From Flabesymbios commensalis (taxonomy: Eukaryota > Annelida > Polychaeta > Terebellida > Flabelligeridae), in the NCBI GenBank assembly GCA_964017125.1, contig OZ024912.1, positions 65,831,890-65,895,889 of the forward strand: a stretch of DNA of 64,000 nucleotides, read 5' to 3'. Within the stretch, counting starts at the first letter, position 1. Every line of letters begins with the position of its first letter. The translations under genes and the position numbers were made by a program. Shown here piece after piece: positions 11,606-22,535 of the stretch. The notes under the pieces were generated by a model. It was not told the DNA's origin. It searched no databases and worked only from the letters and a program-made list of their open reading frames with translations.

Positions 11606-12860
11606 TGAATAAATTATGCAAATTAGGTGGATCACGTGACCTTTCAAATATGGCAGATAAACAATTTTTGCAATGTTTTTTTAATTATTTGAAATACCCA
11701 AAGAGACATTTTTTTTTATAACAGTAACTAGGATATAACTGACTATACCCATGTATAGACCTACTGGTTACCCAACATAATGGGTAGGAGAAGAATGAAA
11801 ATATTGCATTTGCATATGGCAAAACGCTGTTACCATGGTAACCAATTTTTCTTGAATTTACCAAATTTCGGACCAACAAATTGTATCTACTTGCAAAATG
11901 CTTTTGCTAAGATTATTTAATTTGGAGTATTGCATACCATCTGAAAGATAATTATTCGAGGAAATGCTTTTTTTAGGTTTTGAATAAATTATGCAAATTA
12001 GGTTGATCACGTGACCTTTCAAATATGGCAGATAAACAATTTTAGCAATGTTTTTTCAATTATTTGAAATACCTAGAGATACATTTTTTTTCATAGCAAT
12101 AGCTAGGATATAACTGACTATACCCATGTATAGACCTACTTGTTACCCAACATAATGCACAGGATAAGAATGAAAATATGGCATTTGCATATGGCAAAAC
12201 GCTGTTACCATGGTAACCGATTTTTCCTAAATTTAACAAATTTCGGACCAGCAAATTTTATCTACTTGCAAAATACTTTTATAAGATTCTTTAATATGGA
12301 GTATGGTATATCATCTGAAAGATAATTATTCAATGAAATGTTTTTTTTAGTTTTGAATAAATTATGCAAATTAGGTGGATCACATGACCTGCCAAATGAG
12401 GCTAACTAAGCAATTATTAGAGTGAATTGTGCTATTTTGATGCATTTCTTCTTGATTTGCTGTGGCCATAATGCAACTGATCCCTGTCATGTATAGAAAT
12501 ATTTTATTCCCAACATTTAAAGAAAAACATAAATCAAATACATAGTTTGGAAATGCAAAACATGCTTCTGGGCTTATAAATATCATACCTAGACATTGCC
12601 AGATGCTTTGTGTTTTGGGGAAACCGCGCCAGAGTCAATACTGTGTATTGTACCTTTTTCCAAATGTTTATTATAGATGTTGGGCAATGATATGCTGTTG
12701 GCCCAAAGTATTTTTTTTTTCAGAGCATATATAATTCTACCATTTTCAGAGTAAACATATGTGTTTTACACAAATCTACAAACAGTGTTGTTACCATGGC
12801 AACCAGTTTTAAAAAATACCAGTTATCGAAATAGTTTCTGCTATTCTATTGCCGAGTAGA
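11606..12860. repeat. Three tandem copies of a ~375-bp unit
   Basis: Units start at 11,606, 11,981 and 12,354 with TGAATAAATTATGCAAATTA. Units 1 and 2 are close throughout: GATCACGTGACCTTTCAAAT, ACCCATGTATAGACCTACT, CGCTGTTACCATGGTAACC. Unit 3 keeps the start and the GTTACCATGGCAACC block but is otherwise diverged. They lie inside the left arm of the piggyBac element. The short frames at 11,685-11,879 and 12,060-12,254 are the same repeat read twice and are not genes. Confidence 0.8.
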
Positions 12861-13084
12861 CGGTCATGTGGTGTGACATATTTTATATTATGTGAATGGT
12901 TAATATCCAAATAATCTCTGCAATTATTCAAATCTAGTTGACCTAAACCTGAATAATCTAGTTGACCTAAACCAAATGACATATCATAATTCTATTGAGG
13001 GAGAAGAGCTCTGAGTTACCTTTAAAAAACTACATTTATAATATAACACAAAATAAAACGATTTAGGATGAAAAGACCAAGTCA

Positions 13085-13090
13085 TTTATT
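13085..13090 (-). terminator. Candidate poly(A) signal of the piggyBac transposase
   Basis: AATAAA on the minus strand, about 150 bp beyond the transposase stop codon. Confidence 0.4.
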
Positions 13091-13240
13091 TTACAATTTT
13101 GTGTTTGACGGACGGACGACTATTTAGGCATGCGTCAAAATTTAACTGATGCCTAAAAATGGATGTCATAATAATGTCACAGTAACTGTAATATACATGT
13201 GTCAATTAAACGGAAAACAGTGTTTTACAAATAAAACTCC

Positions 13241-14471
13241 TCAACATTGGTTGTGATAGTCCAGCAGGCAGTTTCTAGCTCTGTTAAAACACAGAAATAT
13301 ACCACATGTTTCACACCTCACATATGTCTTATGCTCCGTTTTGTTTCTTTGATAGCACATCTTACAGTTTCTTTTAACTTCACACCACTGAGGGATAAGA
13401 GTATGTGGAGTATTAGGCCTAGAGATGCCATATGTAGGTGGTTCCATCCAGTCTTCGATCTGTCCCAACTGACGGATGAGCTCCTCTGTGAAATCAAGCT
13501 GACCGAATCTAGCACTACGTTTTAGCTCTTCCACATCAATATGTTTACTCTGCCATTCTTTAAACAGGATGTATGAGTTTACACGAGCAATGTCAATATA
13601 ATGGTAGAAAAGCGTTTTCCACCATTTGTTTGTCTTTCGCAACGTACTATACTTTCCAATGAGCTGGTCTGAGCGATCTACTCCAGCCATGTTATCGTTG
13701 TAGTCCTTTACTACTGCTGGCTGCTTTACGTTCAATCTCTCATACCGTCCTTCGTTGTTCTTGTGGCGCCTTTTGACATGACCAACACCATTTACAGTGT
13801 GCATGGTACTCATCAGTGTGACAGGTTTGTTATCTTTCCACTGTAAGGCGACCACATTCCCATCACGTGTCCACCGCATGTCACCACGAGCAGCACGCTT
13901 CGACCACGTCTTGACGTCTGTGAGGTCTACAGGAAAGCCTTTGCGGTTCACCCTTGCTGTACCACAGGAGAGAACGTGTTTTATCAATAAGTCCTTGAGA
14001 AGCTGAACAGAGGTGTAAAAATTATCAAAAAAAACTCTGTAAAACTGACCAAACAGCTTATTACACAACTTGTAGACGACATCATAGGCAACACCGTATG
14101 CGGACTTCACGGCATTCACAGAATGACCGGTATAGACGTCAAAGTCCCACGTGTAACCAGTGGAAGATTCCGCGAGAACCCACAGCTTGAATCCCCACTT
14201 GGTGGGCTTGTCCCTGATGTACTGCCGGAAAGAGAATCTCGCCTTGCTGGCTACCATGCGCTCATCCACAGACAGGTCACGATGGGGTTGATACACCTCC
14301 TGGCATTTCTGCTTCAGGTAGTCTGTGATGTAACGTATCTTTGTAAGTCTATCTTCTCCAGCTGCTACCATCGGGCTAACACGCAGGAAGGCGTTGATGG
14401 ATTTGTAGCGAAGCCTAGTCATAAAAGCTCGAGCCCAGAGTCCAGAATACAGTGTCTTCGTTGACCAGTAC
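13241..14471 (-). CDS. piggyBac transposase exon 3
   Basis: Acceptor TATGTTTGCAG precedes GTACTGGTC. Encodes the catalytic core and the cysteine-rich C-terminus, about residues 214-623, and ends at the stop codon at 13,243-13,241. Confidence 0.9.
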
Positions 14472-17400
14472 CTGCAAACATACAAACAATGCAACTTGGT
14501 TGAGTATTCCAGTAAAATATTTTACAATGTAGGCCCTATACATTGTGACATTTAGTTGTCACAGACCAGTCCACACATGCAAGTGAATGTTAATATATGA
14601 AAGCTTCAAATCAAGTATGACTAATTTGGTTCTTTTTTCTTTTAACAAATCAAATCAAATAAAAACAAAAATTAAATGCATTTCAAATTACTTTAAGAAT
14701 TCTGAAAATTAAGTTATAATTTCTTAGCGTGTGAACAGAGAAAAGGCTAGATTGTTCTCTACAAGTTATCGCTTTGCGTGGAATAAAAATAAAGGCTGAA
14801 TTTTTGTCTTTTTCAATAGAATAGTTAACTTTATATTAAATTTGATGGAACAATAATTGAAGCAGTGTTATTTATTAACGAATTATTAACCAAAAGCAGT
14901 GTCACCAATTGATTTACCACAACAATGAGGAGAATGATAAAAATAAACATGGAAACAATCATGTTCACATACCTTTCCACAGTGGAAGCTTGGACAATAG
15001 ACATATACATGAGAAGACCAATAAAGCGGTACATCTCTACCACAGTGACGTCAGTCCAGAGTCCATCTGCAGTGCTGTAATCTGAGGATGCCTTGATCTC
15101 ATCATGAGCACGTGCATTGGTGAAGTCACATAGTTGGGAGACCATCTCAAAGGTGAAAAACAGCTTGAAGAAGTCTAAGGCTGTAGTGTACCTACGGACT
15201 TCCTCTCTACTTCTGGCTCCAAGCTGCACCCCTGGAGGACGACTCGGCTTGAACGTCTGTGACGGCAGTTTGTATGTGTCCTTGTCATCGTAGCCTTTGG
15301 TTGTTGGTCTGCAACACAATATGACAGAAATCACTCACAATGCAATCACAAAGTAAAACTACAGTAAACTTTGCAATTTTATGTAAAATAAGGCCACCCA
15401 AAAAATGATTGTTTCGGATCGCAAGGGCAAAATAGCGGTAAAAGATACTGCATGGCCTATTGTGTAGTAAAAAAAAACATTTACGCCCCACATGTCCAAA
15501 TCAGCACGTCTAAATCAGCGTATGAATAATGTTTTTATTGCAGTCGTATACAAAATTTTCATAGAGGTCAAATTTTCGATCATGCATAGGTCTCTAGAAT
15601 CCTAGGCCTGGCCTGGTTCATGTTGAGAAAATAGCCGCCCATGTCGGCAAAAACAAAGATTTTTTTCTCTGTTTCTCAATTTTTTGGTCAAAAAACGTGA
15701 CTTGTACGAAAAGATTTATTTGTGCAAAAATGGTTTATAATATATCAATACAAAAATTAAAAAAAAAAAATTGCCGCAATCCCTCATGGTTTTTTCGACA
15801 GTCCGAAAGAAAACTTTTTCCTACCTATTACTGCATGAAATTTTTTAACAGCCATGAAATCGGAAACAAGGCTATTTTTTAAGATGGCCTAATCAGCATG
15901 CAATTATAATGTTATTATAAAAATATATTTTTTCTTTAATTAAATACATATTAATCCACTTCACTTAGAAACAAATATATGTAATTTCACAGACACAAAA
16001 TACAGCTGTCAATTTTGCTATAAAATTATATTTTGGTCACCATAAAGCAAATAGTAAAAAAAATTCCATGCTACATCATTTAATTTCCATGCCTAATTTT
16101 AATAATTTAAAATCATCTAAACTGACAGTTTTTCTCCGCACTATTTTTATAATAGAAAATACATTTGTACATCTTGACACAGGTCTGTAACTTTTTCAGC
16201 GTAGAATACATTACATTTGGGGGTTGTGGCATCAATAATTTGTTACTTCTAGGCTATTGCACATTTTTCTGCATCGGAATAAATATTGACCTTATATAAA
16301 ATGGACCATAGCCTAGGCTATAGGGCTCTTAGTTAGAATTTATTGTTTTTGCCAGGACATAGCCTAAAATCATACTATTTACTGTTAGGCCTATCTCTCA
16401 CAGTACCAAAATTTGCCTATCGTCTATATATTATCATATTGAATCAAAAGTTTTTGTCAGCATGGCCTCAGAATATATATATCTAGTAAAATAAGACAAA
16501 AAGAAATTTTGTGAAGATTCTATTTTGAAATTATAAATATCTAGAATTACACAGACAACTCAAGTGGAATAAACAATAGACCTGAAGTCTCCTTTTCAAA
16601 GTGAGGCTGATTTTATAACAAGTATATTGGGGTTTAAAATATCATTATCAGATTAGTTGAACAAAATGTTGTTGCCTAATTTCAAAGCAGTACATTTTTT
16701 GCATGAAAGTAATAAAATAACGTCGGACGAAAAATGACATTTGAAAGAAATGTGGTATAAAGACCAAAAAGGGCGGGGGCCCTAGGGTAGTGGTTAGCGC
16801 CGCTGCCTTTCACGCTAGAGTTCGGGGTTCGGTTCCCGGTCTCGGCGGTTTGAAAGTAACAAAAATGTTTCTTCCCCATCCACGTGTGAAAGTCAGTATT
16901 GTGGGGAGCCTCCGTGACCGAGAGGTAGCGTGCTCGGCCTCAGACCGCCAGGGCTCAAATTTCGAATTCTGTGTCTGGAGGACAGTGTCATCTCAATCAT
17001 CTCACCACCCTCAGGAGGTTCTCCTGGCCCAGTTTAGCCTATATGTGCACAAAGGTGGCCTAAAGCCCGATTCATTTCATATAAAGACCAAAAAACCCTC
17101 TGTTTCCGATTACACTGTCTTCCCCAACTGGGATCTTTTTTCAATTTCAAATAGGGTAGACCTAGACCTAGTTTTTTTAGGTGGTCTAGGAAAACTTTTT
17201 TTTATTTCACTTTGAAAAAAAACTGTCAAATTCCCACAAAAATACAGGTTGAAAAAAAATTATAAAAAAATGTGTTTTTTTCTTGTTTTTTTAAATTGTC
17301 ATAAAAACTTCAGGGTCGGTGGTTGATGGGGTAACGTTAGACTAATCAAAAACAATTTTTTTTTGAGGGGGGGGGGCAACCCTAAGTGACTGGCATGAAG

Positions 17401-17925
17401 TGATGGACATGGTAATAATCATCTCAGTCGTCTGTCATGACACTCACTGAGTCACTGTTGACGGAGTCTTGACTGAGACTGAGTGTGGATGTGAACGATA
17501 ATGGAAGAAATTACCAGTTAGAATTCTGTCAATGAAATGTCAATTATGTTATTTCATATAAAATGTTCAAATTTCTGACTTAATTTTTTAAAAGATATGG
17601 ACGTTTTTAAATATACATACCTATCAATGAGATTATCAGGTCTAATTCGTTTCCGATGAGCAGCAGAAGTACGTGAGCTGGAAGCACATGGAAGTCTGTT
17701 TACATTTGATTTTTGGCGGGAATGTTGTGGATCCGAATCCGATGATGACTCGTCGCTATTCTCTGTCTCGGTATCGGAATTCCCGCTTTCACTCTCCCCC
17801 AACTCTTCTCCTGAACTTTCTGAGTCTTCTTCCGATTCAGAGACATCGGCCCCACGCAATAAATTCAAATAGTCAACTCGTTTTATCGATCGGCGAGCTC
17901 TTTCACTTCTCACGCTGGTTGCCAT
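13241..17925 (-). CDS. piggyBac transposase, three exons, 623 aa
   Basis: Cut-and-paste DNA transposase acting at TTAA sites. Exons on the minus strand are 17,925-17,621, 15,308-14,973 and 14,471-13,241. They sum to 1872 nt, exactly 623 codons plus stop. Both introns have GT-AG borders and split an arginine codon after base 2, so no frame is lost. The start MATSVRSERARRS opens a long acidic, serine-rich N-terminus typical of the family. Exon 2 carries FFKLFFTFEMVSQLCDFTNA and EMYRFIGLLMYM. Exon 3 carries YWST, then the catalytic aspartates in LSVDERMV (~residue 283), VFFDNFYTS (~363) and NMAGVDRSDQ (~479). A C-terminal cysteine-rich domain ends it (CKMCYQR..., CETCGIFLCF, CLLDYH). Length is close to the usual ~600 aa. 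Every expected motif is present, so it may be functional. A domesticated host gene is less likely because the element ends and empty site are visible. Confidence 0.9.
14973..15308 (-). CDS. piggyBac transposase exon 2
   Basis: Acceptor TTGTGTTGCAG precedes ACCAACAACC, and donor GTATGTGA follows GTGGAAAG. Encodes the N-terminal DDE-associated helices, about residues 102-214. Intron 2 (14,472-14,972) is 501 bp. Confidence 0.85.
15392..15889. mobile_element. Non-autonomous element with GGCCATCYTAAAAAAT ends
   Basis: Left end GGCCACCCAAAAAATGATTG and right end (reverse complement) GGCCATCTTAAAAAATAGCC share the pattern GGCCAYCYNAAAAAAT...TTGTTTC. The same end is found at 20,314-20,929. It is 498 bp with no coding frame and is nested in intron 1 of the piggyBac transposase. 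Confidence 0.55.
16771..17080 (+). mobile_element. tRNA-derived SINE with two tRNA-like heads, intact target-site duplication
   Basis: A 310-bp unit flanked by a 14-bp direct repeat ATAAAGACCAAAAA (16,757-16,770 and 17,081-17,094). The 5' head has a box-A-like TAGTGGTTAGCG and a box-B-like GGTTCGGTTCCC. A second tRNA-like module follows with GAGAGGTAGCGTGCTCGGCC and GGGCTCAAATTTCG. The tail is a non-tRNA body ending in an ATTTC repeat. A near-identical copy lies inverted at 33,325-33,639. The 141-residue frame over it is a SINE translation. Confidence 0.85.
17621..17925 (-). CDS. piggyBac transposase exon 1
   Basis: Encodes about residues 1-102: a basic start followed by an acidic Ser/Glu/Asp-rich stretch. 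It ends ...NLID plus AG of a split codon, with donor GTATGTAT at 17,620. The in-frame ATG at 17,925 is preferred over the one at 17,982 because MATSVRSE fits the usual compact start. The upstream ATG would add 19 residues. Confidence 0.8.
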
Positions 17926-18639
17926 GTTGCAAGGTGAAGGTCGCAAAACATGCAAAAGGCATGGTCGATCGGCAGTTCGCACATTGCTGATATTGTGAAA
18001 ACATTTATTCAGATAAAACTCTATTTTTCGGTCTTTACATCCCTTTTTAAGGTTTTATTTGAATAAAATGATGTAATAAACATGTCCATTATGAAAAATT
18101 GTGATTTTTTTTATTAAAAACATTAAATAGCCCCGCTAAAGTCATCGTTCATATATGAACGATTTTCAATATGGCGGACGTTAGAGAGTTAAGTGTGTTG
18201 CTTCATGATTTTTTATTTTCTTGATAATATTACTAAGCCTAGTCTAAACGTATTTTAGTCTTCTATAATCACAATGGAAAAGGCTTGGCTAGCATCCAGT
18301 GTTGTGCACACTAGCAGCCTGTAGGCCTACGCTTGTGCGCCAATCATGTATAGGAACGAACTCGCTCAAAACAGGTGAGTAAAATTGATCAATGGATAGG
18401 CCTATTATAATGTTCGTGCTAGTGACTTTACCTGATCGACATAAATCGATCCAATATGTTTTTTATATTGATTGCCCACTAGTTTCGGTAATATAGCAAA
18501 CTTGGTTTGTCCATAATTTATAGTTTTGAAGTCGTTAATCCCGTTAATGCAACCGCTCTTAGGATTACCTTGTGGAATTAGATCATCTTTCGGGTTAAAT
18601 TCTTTCCTGCGATCGGGCCCAGCTATGCTAGAATATGTT

Positions 18640-18657
18640 GTTTATGTGTTTTTAAAT

Positions 18658-18688
<31 letters not shown>

Positions 18689-18705
18689 GGGGAGGGGGGG
18701 GCAAA
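18640..18705. repeat. TG microsatellite and G-run
   Basis: (TG)n followed by a long nearly pure G tract. The corresponding tract in copy 2 (54,913-54,957) differs in length, as expected for slippage. Confidence 0.85.
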
Positions 18706-19839
18706 TCTACTTCAATCCAAGAAATCCGACTTCCAGAATTTCCAGTTGCGAACCCTCCTGATGGGGTTTCGTGAAAAAGACGTTTAGACACGCTTGTCTT
18801 ATCTGCTTATTGTAAACATCAGAAAATCCAGGCTAACTCACAATGGCTTCCCTTGTAACGAGATACAATTCATCTATTTTTATAACCTTGACAAGAAATT
18901 GTCTCTATAACATTGCTCCCATGGGAGTAAATAGTTGTCATCAGGTAAATGTTTCTAATTTATTGATCATTTTCGTGGAATCATGGCATCATCATCAGCC
19001 CTGCCATGTCTATGCCCGCTGTCCAGCCTATCCAGTTGATTGGGCGATAATAGGGTAGACTGCAGTCTAGACTAACTTTAGAGTCTAGCGTGAGCATGGT
19101 TAGTTTTGTAACTTTACTTGACTGAAATCCAATGGCAGGCAATTTTACATGTTCTAATTCCTCATATCTTAGTCTAACAATTATAATTTATGGGGAATTA
19201 GACCTTTCACACATGGTGACATGGCATGGCCATGGGCGATAATATGAGTATAACGCCATGAATCTGGAAGTGGAAAGTAGGCTATCACTTTAAACTAGTC
19301 TAGTCTATACTATACTATGGACTATCAGGCGGTTCGCCACAGGGACGGTTCGCCACAAGTGAAAACTAGCAGATCCCTAATTAAACTTTGGACAATCGCC
19401 CACGTTGGACAGACTAGACCTATGAGTATGAATTGATAGATCCCACTTACAATCTTAAAAATAAGATTATCTCAACTTAGATCTCTCATTTCTATTAGAA
19501 AAGTTAAAATGTAGGCCAAAATGGGCAATCATACCTAATTGGTCACAAAGCGTGTGTTGGAACATGTAGCATTTTGGCCATTTGGTCACCAGGCGGGGCC
19601 ATTGGCCTTCCTTTGTGTTAGGCCTACCTGAGATTCAGTCGTGGTAAACAGTTAAGCAGTCGCAGACATGTTTTTGTAATGCTGCATTACTACCTTCCTC
19701 TTCACTTTGTATTTTTGGTGTCCTGCTGTACAGAACTGAGTGGCCAGCCGCTACCTGGATCATCCACACATCCTGAGGCACACGGATCGAGAGGACGACT
19801 TACGCTCCCGGAGGCAGGGTTGAGGTTAATAACAATTGG

Positions 19840-19947
19840 TGATTAAGATTATCAGATTATGGTTATGATCACATGTCATTTTTATTTATCGATTATGATT
19901 ACAATTTAGATTAATTGTCAATTATGATTTTTGATTAAGATTACATA
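19840..19947. repeat. Cryptically simple GATTA-rich stretch
   Basis: Repeated words GATTATGATTA, GATTAAGATTA and similar. It continues beyond the Tc1/mariner-like insertion at 21,311-21,420 and is continuous in copy 2 at about 56,510-56,730. Confidence 0.65.
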
Positions 19948-21308
19948 CAGTAGGGATTCCCTCTAGCTTACCAGTCCGTTGTGCGTAAGCACACACGGGA
20001 GTGTGTCGACGCAAGCCCGTAAAAAATTATTTACACGGCGTGTGCGTACCTCGGCGTGCACACCAAACCACGGATTGTGACTCCTTTCGCCCAGACGGAA
20101 TTATACGGACACGAAGAAGCGAGGTGTGTCAACCTGTTTACACGCTAATAGACATGATTGCACGTACAAACAACCTTTTGATTAAACCTTTCTCCGTGCA
20201 AGTTACGAAGTATAATTGCCCCTCCTCCACGTGTGAGTCGCCCCCTGCACGTGTGAGTCGCCTGATGTCCGTGGAAGTCCGTCAGCCCCAGCGGTCAACT
20301 CCTGATTACCTAAGGCCATCCTAAAAAATATCCTTGTTTCCGATTTCATGGTGTGAAAATGTCCAAGCAGTACTAGCCTATACAGTACTGACTGTGCATA
20401 AGCAGATAGGCCTACCTGTGTTAGGGCTACTTTCAGTGCTAGTGTTAACCTCTGCTTCATCCCGAGGCCCAGTTCATTCCGGTCACCCCTAGCATTTCAG
20501 GAAATTGAGATTTCCCAATTCCCAAACTCATGGGTATCCAAGACGTTGCCAACTGGTTGCTAGACTTCGCTACAGACATGGACGGTTTCACTTGCTTCAA
20601 AAGGGCATAATATGATAGCCATTGTTGGCCACTGAGTTGACTGAATGACTCCCTTGTGTAGTGGATAGCACTAGGGCCTGTTAAGTAGAGGGTCGTGAGT
20701 TCATATCTCGATGGACCATAACAATTTTTTTTTAGATATGGCCTAGGCTAGTCTGTTATTTTTTTTCCGGGAGGTTTAATTATTTTTTAATTTGCATAGA
20801 TTCTAATCAGACCTTAACCAGGGGTCTGACCAGCCCCGCAGACGAATGGATGCCATGCGGTAGGAATAACTTTTACTCCTATTTTCACCCATGCTGTCGG
20901 AAATAGGAAACAATTTTTTTAGGATGGCCTGATGACAACCCACTTCCCCTCCCCGTCATTGCCCGTTGGAGTCGCCCCAAATCCGTGGATTCCATTTATT
21001 ATGGTTATGGTTACACATATCGTTCCGTTGGAGTGCGTGCATTTTGACGAGTATAAAGCTGATAATGTGACTTTAAAGACGAGCGTGCACACAAGTGGGA
21101 ATGCAAGCGAAAAATATCACTACTTTGCACTGGCTTTCACTGGGATGATTTCCGTGCCAAGTCGTCTCCGTGAGTTGTGGCGCCAGCCTGTGTAAACGCG
21201 TGCAAGTGTCTTTCACGCACTTTCGTGTGCGTGTGCGTGCACGGAAAAACATCCACTAACGACCGTGTCCGTCACGCGGACATGGTAAGCTAGATGTAAT
21301 CCCTACTG
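19948..21308. mobile_element. Tc1/mariner-like non-autonomous element (TA target site)
   Basis: Present in copy 1 and absent in copy 2, where ACATACTGTCAG is continuous near 56,625. The element begins CAGTAGGGATTCCCTCTAGC and ends with the inverse GCTAGATGTAATCCCTACTG, giving about 26-bp imperfect inverted repeats. It is flanked by TA on both sides. TA plus a CAGT start fits Tc1/mariner. The 1361-bp interior has GTGTGAGTCG/GTCCGTG-rich subterminal regions and no transposase. A second inverted-repeat element is nested at 20,314-20,929. Confidence 0.85.
20314..20929. mobile_element. Nested element with GGCCATCCTAAAAAA ends
   Basis: Left end GGCCATCCTAAAAAATATCC...TTGTTTCCGATTTCATGG and right end (reverse complement) GGCCATCCTAAAAAAATTGT...TTTCCTATTTCCGACAGCATGG form ~45-bp imperfect inverted repeats. 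Same family as 15,392-15,889. The interior has a tRNA-like stretch at about 20,648-20,715 (TGTAGTGGATAGCAC ... GTGAGTTCATATCTCG), perhaps a decayed SINE head. Confidence 0.6.
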
Positions 21309-21726
21309 TACTGTCAGCAAAAATTGTCTATTACGATTTTGATTAAGCCTACACTCTATTTTTTTTCAATTAAGATTATGATTACGATTACATTATCATA
21401 TCTTGTGATTACAGCAAGAGTAGGCCTACAGGTGATAAAAAATATCTTAGTAATTCTTATTAATCAAATCTATAGTCTAAGAATAAGTATGAAAATGTAT
21501 TTGATATTAGATTATCTTTTACAATGGAACTAAAAAAATCAGAGATAAAATAAGTTTTTTTCATTTGGTGGAGAAGATCAATGTTGAAAAGTGTGTAGGG
21601 TCAGGGTGGGAACACTAAAAGCAGCTGCAATTAGCAGTTGCGCCTCATTGCTGTGCAATTAGTTGACCATCGTGACGAGCATCCCTCCTATTATAAAATA
21701 CCCATACAATCCTGAAAACATGAGAT

Positions 21727-21801
21727 GCTGATCCAATATTGGTCTACTGTTGGTCCAACGTCTGAGACGCTGGCCCAACAGTAAGCCAATATTGGATCAG
21801 C
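21727..21801. mobile_element. Hairpin MITE (75 bp)
   Basis: Near-perfect palindrome GCTGATCCAATATTGG ... CCAATATTGGATCAGC centred on CAACGTCTGAGACGCTGG. Same family as 52,031-52,138. The copy-2 partner lies at 57,037-57,111. Confidence 0.7.
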
Positions 21802-22298
21802 GAACCGTGTTAGCTAGACACCCTTATTTCCTAGGACGAGTAACACGTTATAACAGTTTTGAAGGTGAATTAAACATGCCATAATTCTCCTCCCTATTTA
21901 GGCATTTAGTATTGAGCTATCTTCTAATATAGATTATGATATAATTATATTTCATTGCTAAGCATCAGGTGAAAGTTATCGCAAAATATACCTACATTTG
22001 AAACTGAATTGTAGCTGTGGCCATAACTTTAATCTTTAAAATAAAAAAAAACTTACCCATAATATATATTATTATTGCTCAGAACAGTTTTAAATTGACA
22101 AAATAGTATTCACATAAATATAAAAAGGTTGTTGAAATGTCTTGTAAAGGGTTTATCAAAGTGACCACATGATGATGTCAATTGTTATTAACCGTTTACA
22201 TTCTGGAGATGTCAATTAGTAGACATGCTAAGAGCTCTAAAATGGTCAACTACTGCACTCTTTAGGGCAAGCATGCCATTTTGTATGGATGGTCCTTA

Positions 22299-22535
22299 CA
22301 GTGGCGGATCCAGAGGGGGGGCGCACATCCCCCCCCCCCTGTTCAGGGTCCCCAAAACAAAAAACTGTCATATTGCGGCCAAAATATGGTCTAGAATGCG
22401 TCATTTGAGGCCTTATATTTCTCTAGCATATCAGTGCGAGCTGTGGTGTGTATTTAAATTCTTGCAAAAATTGGCGCCATCGCGTCCCCCCACCCCCCCC
22501 CCCCCCCCGCCTGTCAATTCCTGGATCCGCCACTG
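22299..22535. mobile_element. MITE with CAGTGGCGGATCCAG terminal inverted repeats
   Basis: Starts CAGTGGCGGATCCAG and ends CTGGATCCGCCACTG. G- and C-runs flank the 237-bp interior. The same insertion is present in copy 2 (57,608-57,848), so it predates the duplication. No transposase. A clear target-site duplication was not found. Confidence 0.75.

Larger units (their letters stand above)
15309..17620 (-). other. piggyBac transposase intron 1 (2.3 kb)
   Basis: AT-rich intron between exons 1 and 2. It holds a nested inverted-repeat element (15,392-15,889) and a tRNA-derived SINE (16,771-17,080). Otherwise only A/T runs, two TAGGCCTA-type motifs and a G-run near 17,367 are visible. Confidence 0.7.
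11454..18188 (-). mobile_element. Complete piggyBac transposon (6.7 kb)
   Basis: The element sits between two TTAA tetramers (11,450-11,453 and 18,189-18,192). Copy 2 of the duplication shows the empty site as one uninterrupted CATTAAGTG at 54,437-54,445, so the ends and the TTAA duplication are seen directly. The termini are imperfect inverted repeats: left CTCTTACCCATCC, right (reverse complement) CTCTCTAACGTCC. A 16-bp palindrome CGTTCATATATGAACG lies about 25-40 bp inside the right end. Cargo: a three-exon transposase on the minus strand, three diverged 375-bp tandem repeats at the left, a nested inverted-repeat element and a SINE in intron 1. It looks structurally whole, and its absence from copy 2 implies a recent arrival. 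Confidence 0.9.

Noticed and set aside
13797-14464. Plus-strand frames opposite the piggyBac transposase
   Set aside because: Antisense shadows. The minus strand has the catalytic motifs.
16771-16850. A tRNA gene
   Set aside because: Box A and B are present, but it is the head of a repeated SINE with target duplications.
16790-17215. 141-residue frame (and 33,297-33,545 minus)
   Set aside because: Both are translations of the SINE, which explains their similarity.
17673-17990. 105-residue plus-strand frame
   Set aside because: Antisense shadow of piggyBac exon 1.
18526-18774. 82-residue frame with glycine run, conserved at 54,776-55,030
   Set aside because: The glycine run is a G homopolymer. 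Conservation only reflects the recent duplication.
18843-19058. 71-residue frame identical in both copies
   Set aside because: Identity is expected from the duplication. No domain, start context or codon signal.
20001-20324. 107-residue frame in the Tc1/mariner-like element as a transposase
   Set aside because: No DDE/D or HTH pattern. It lies in repeat-like subterminal sequence.
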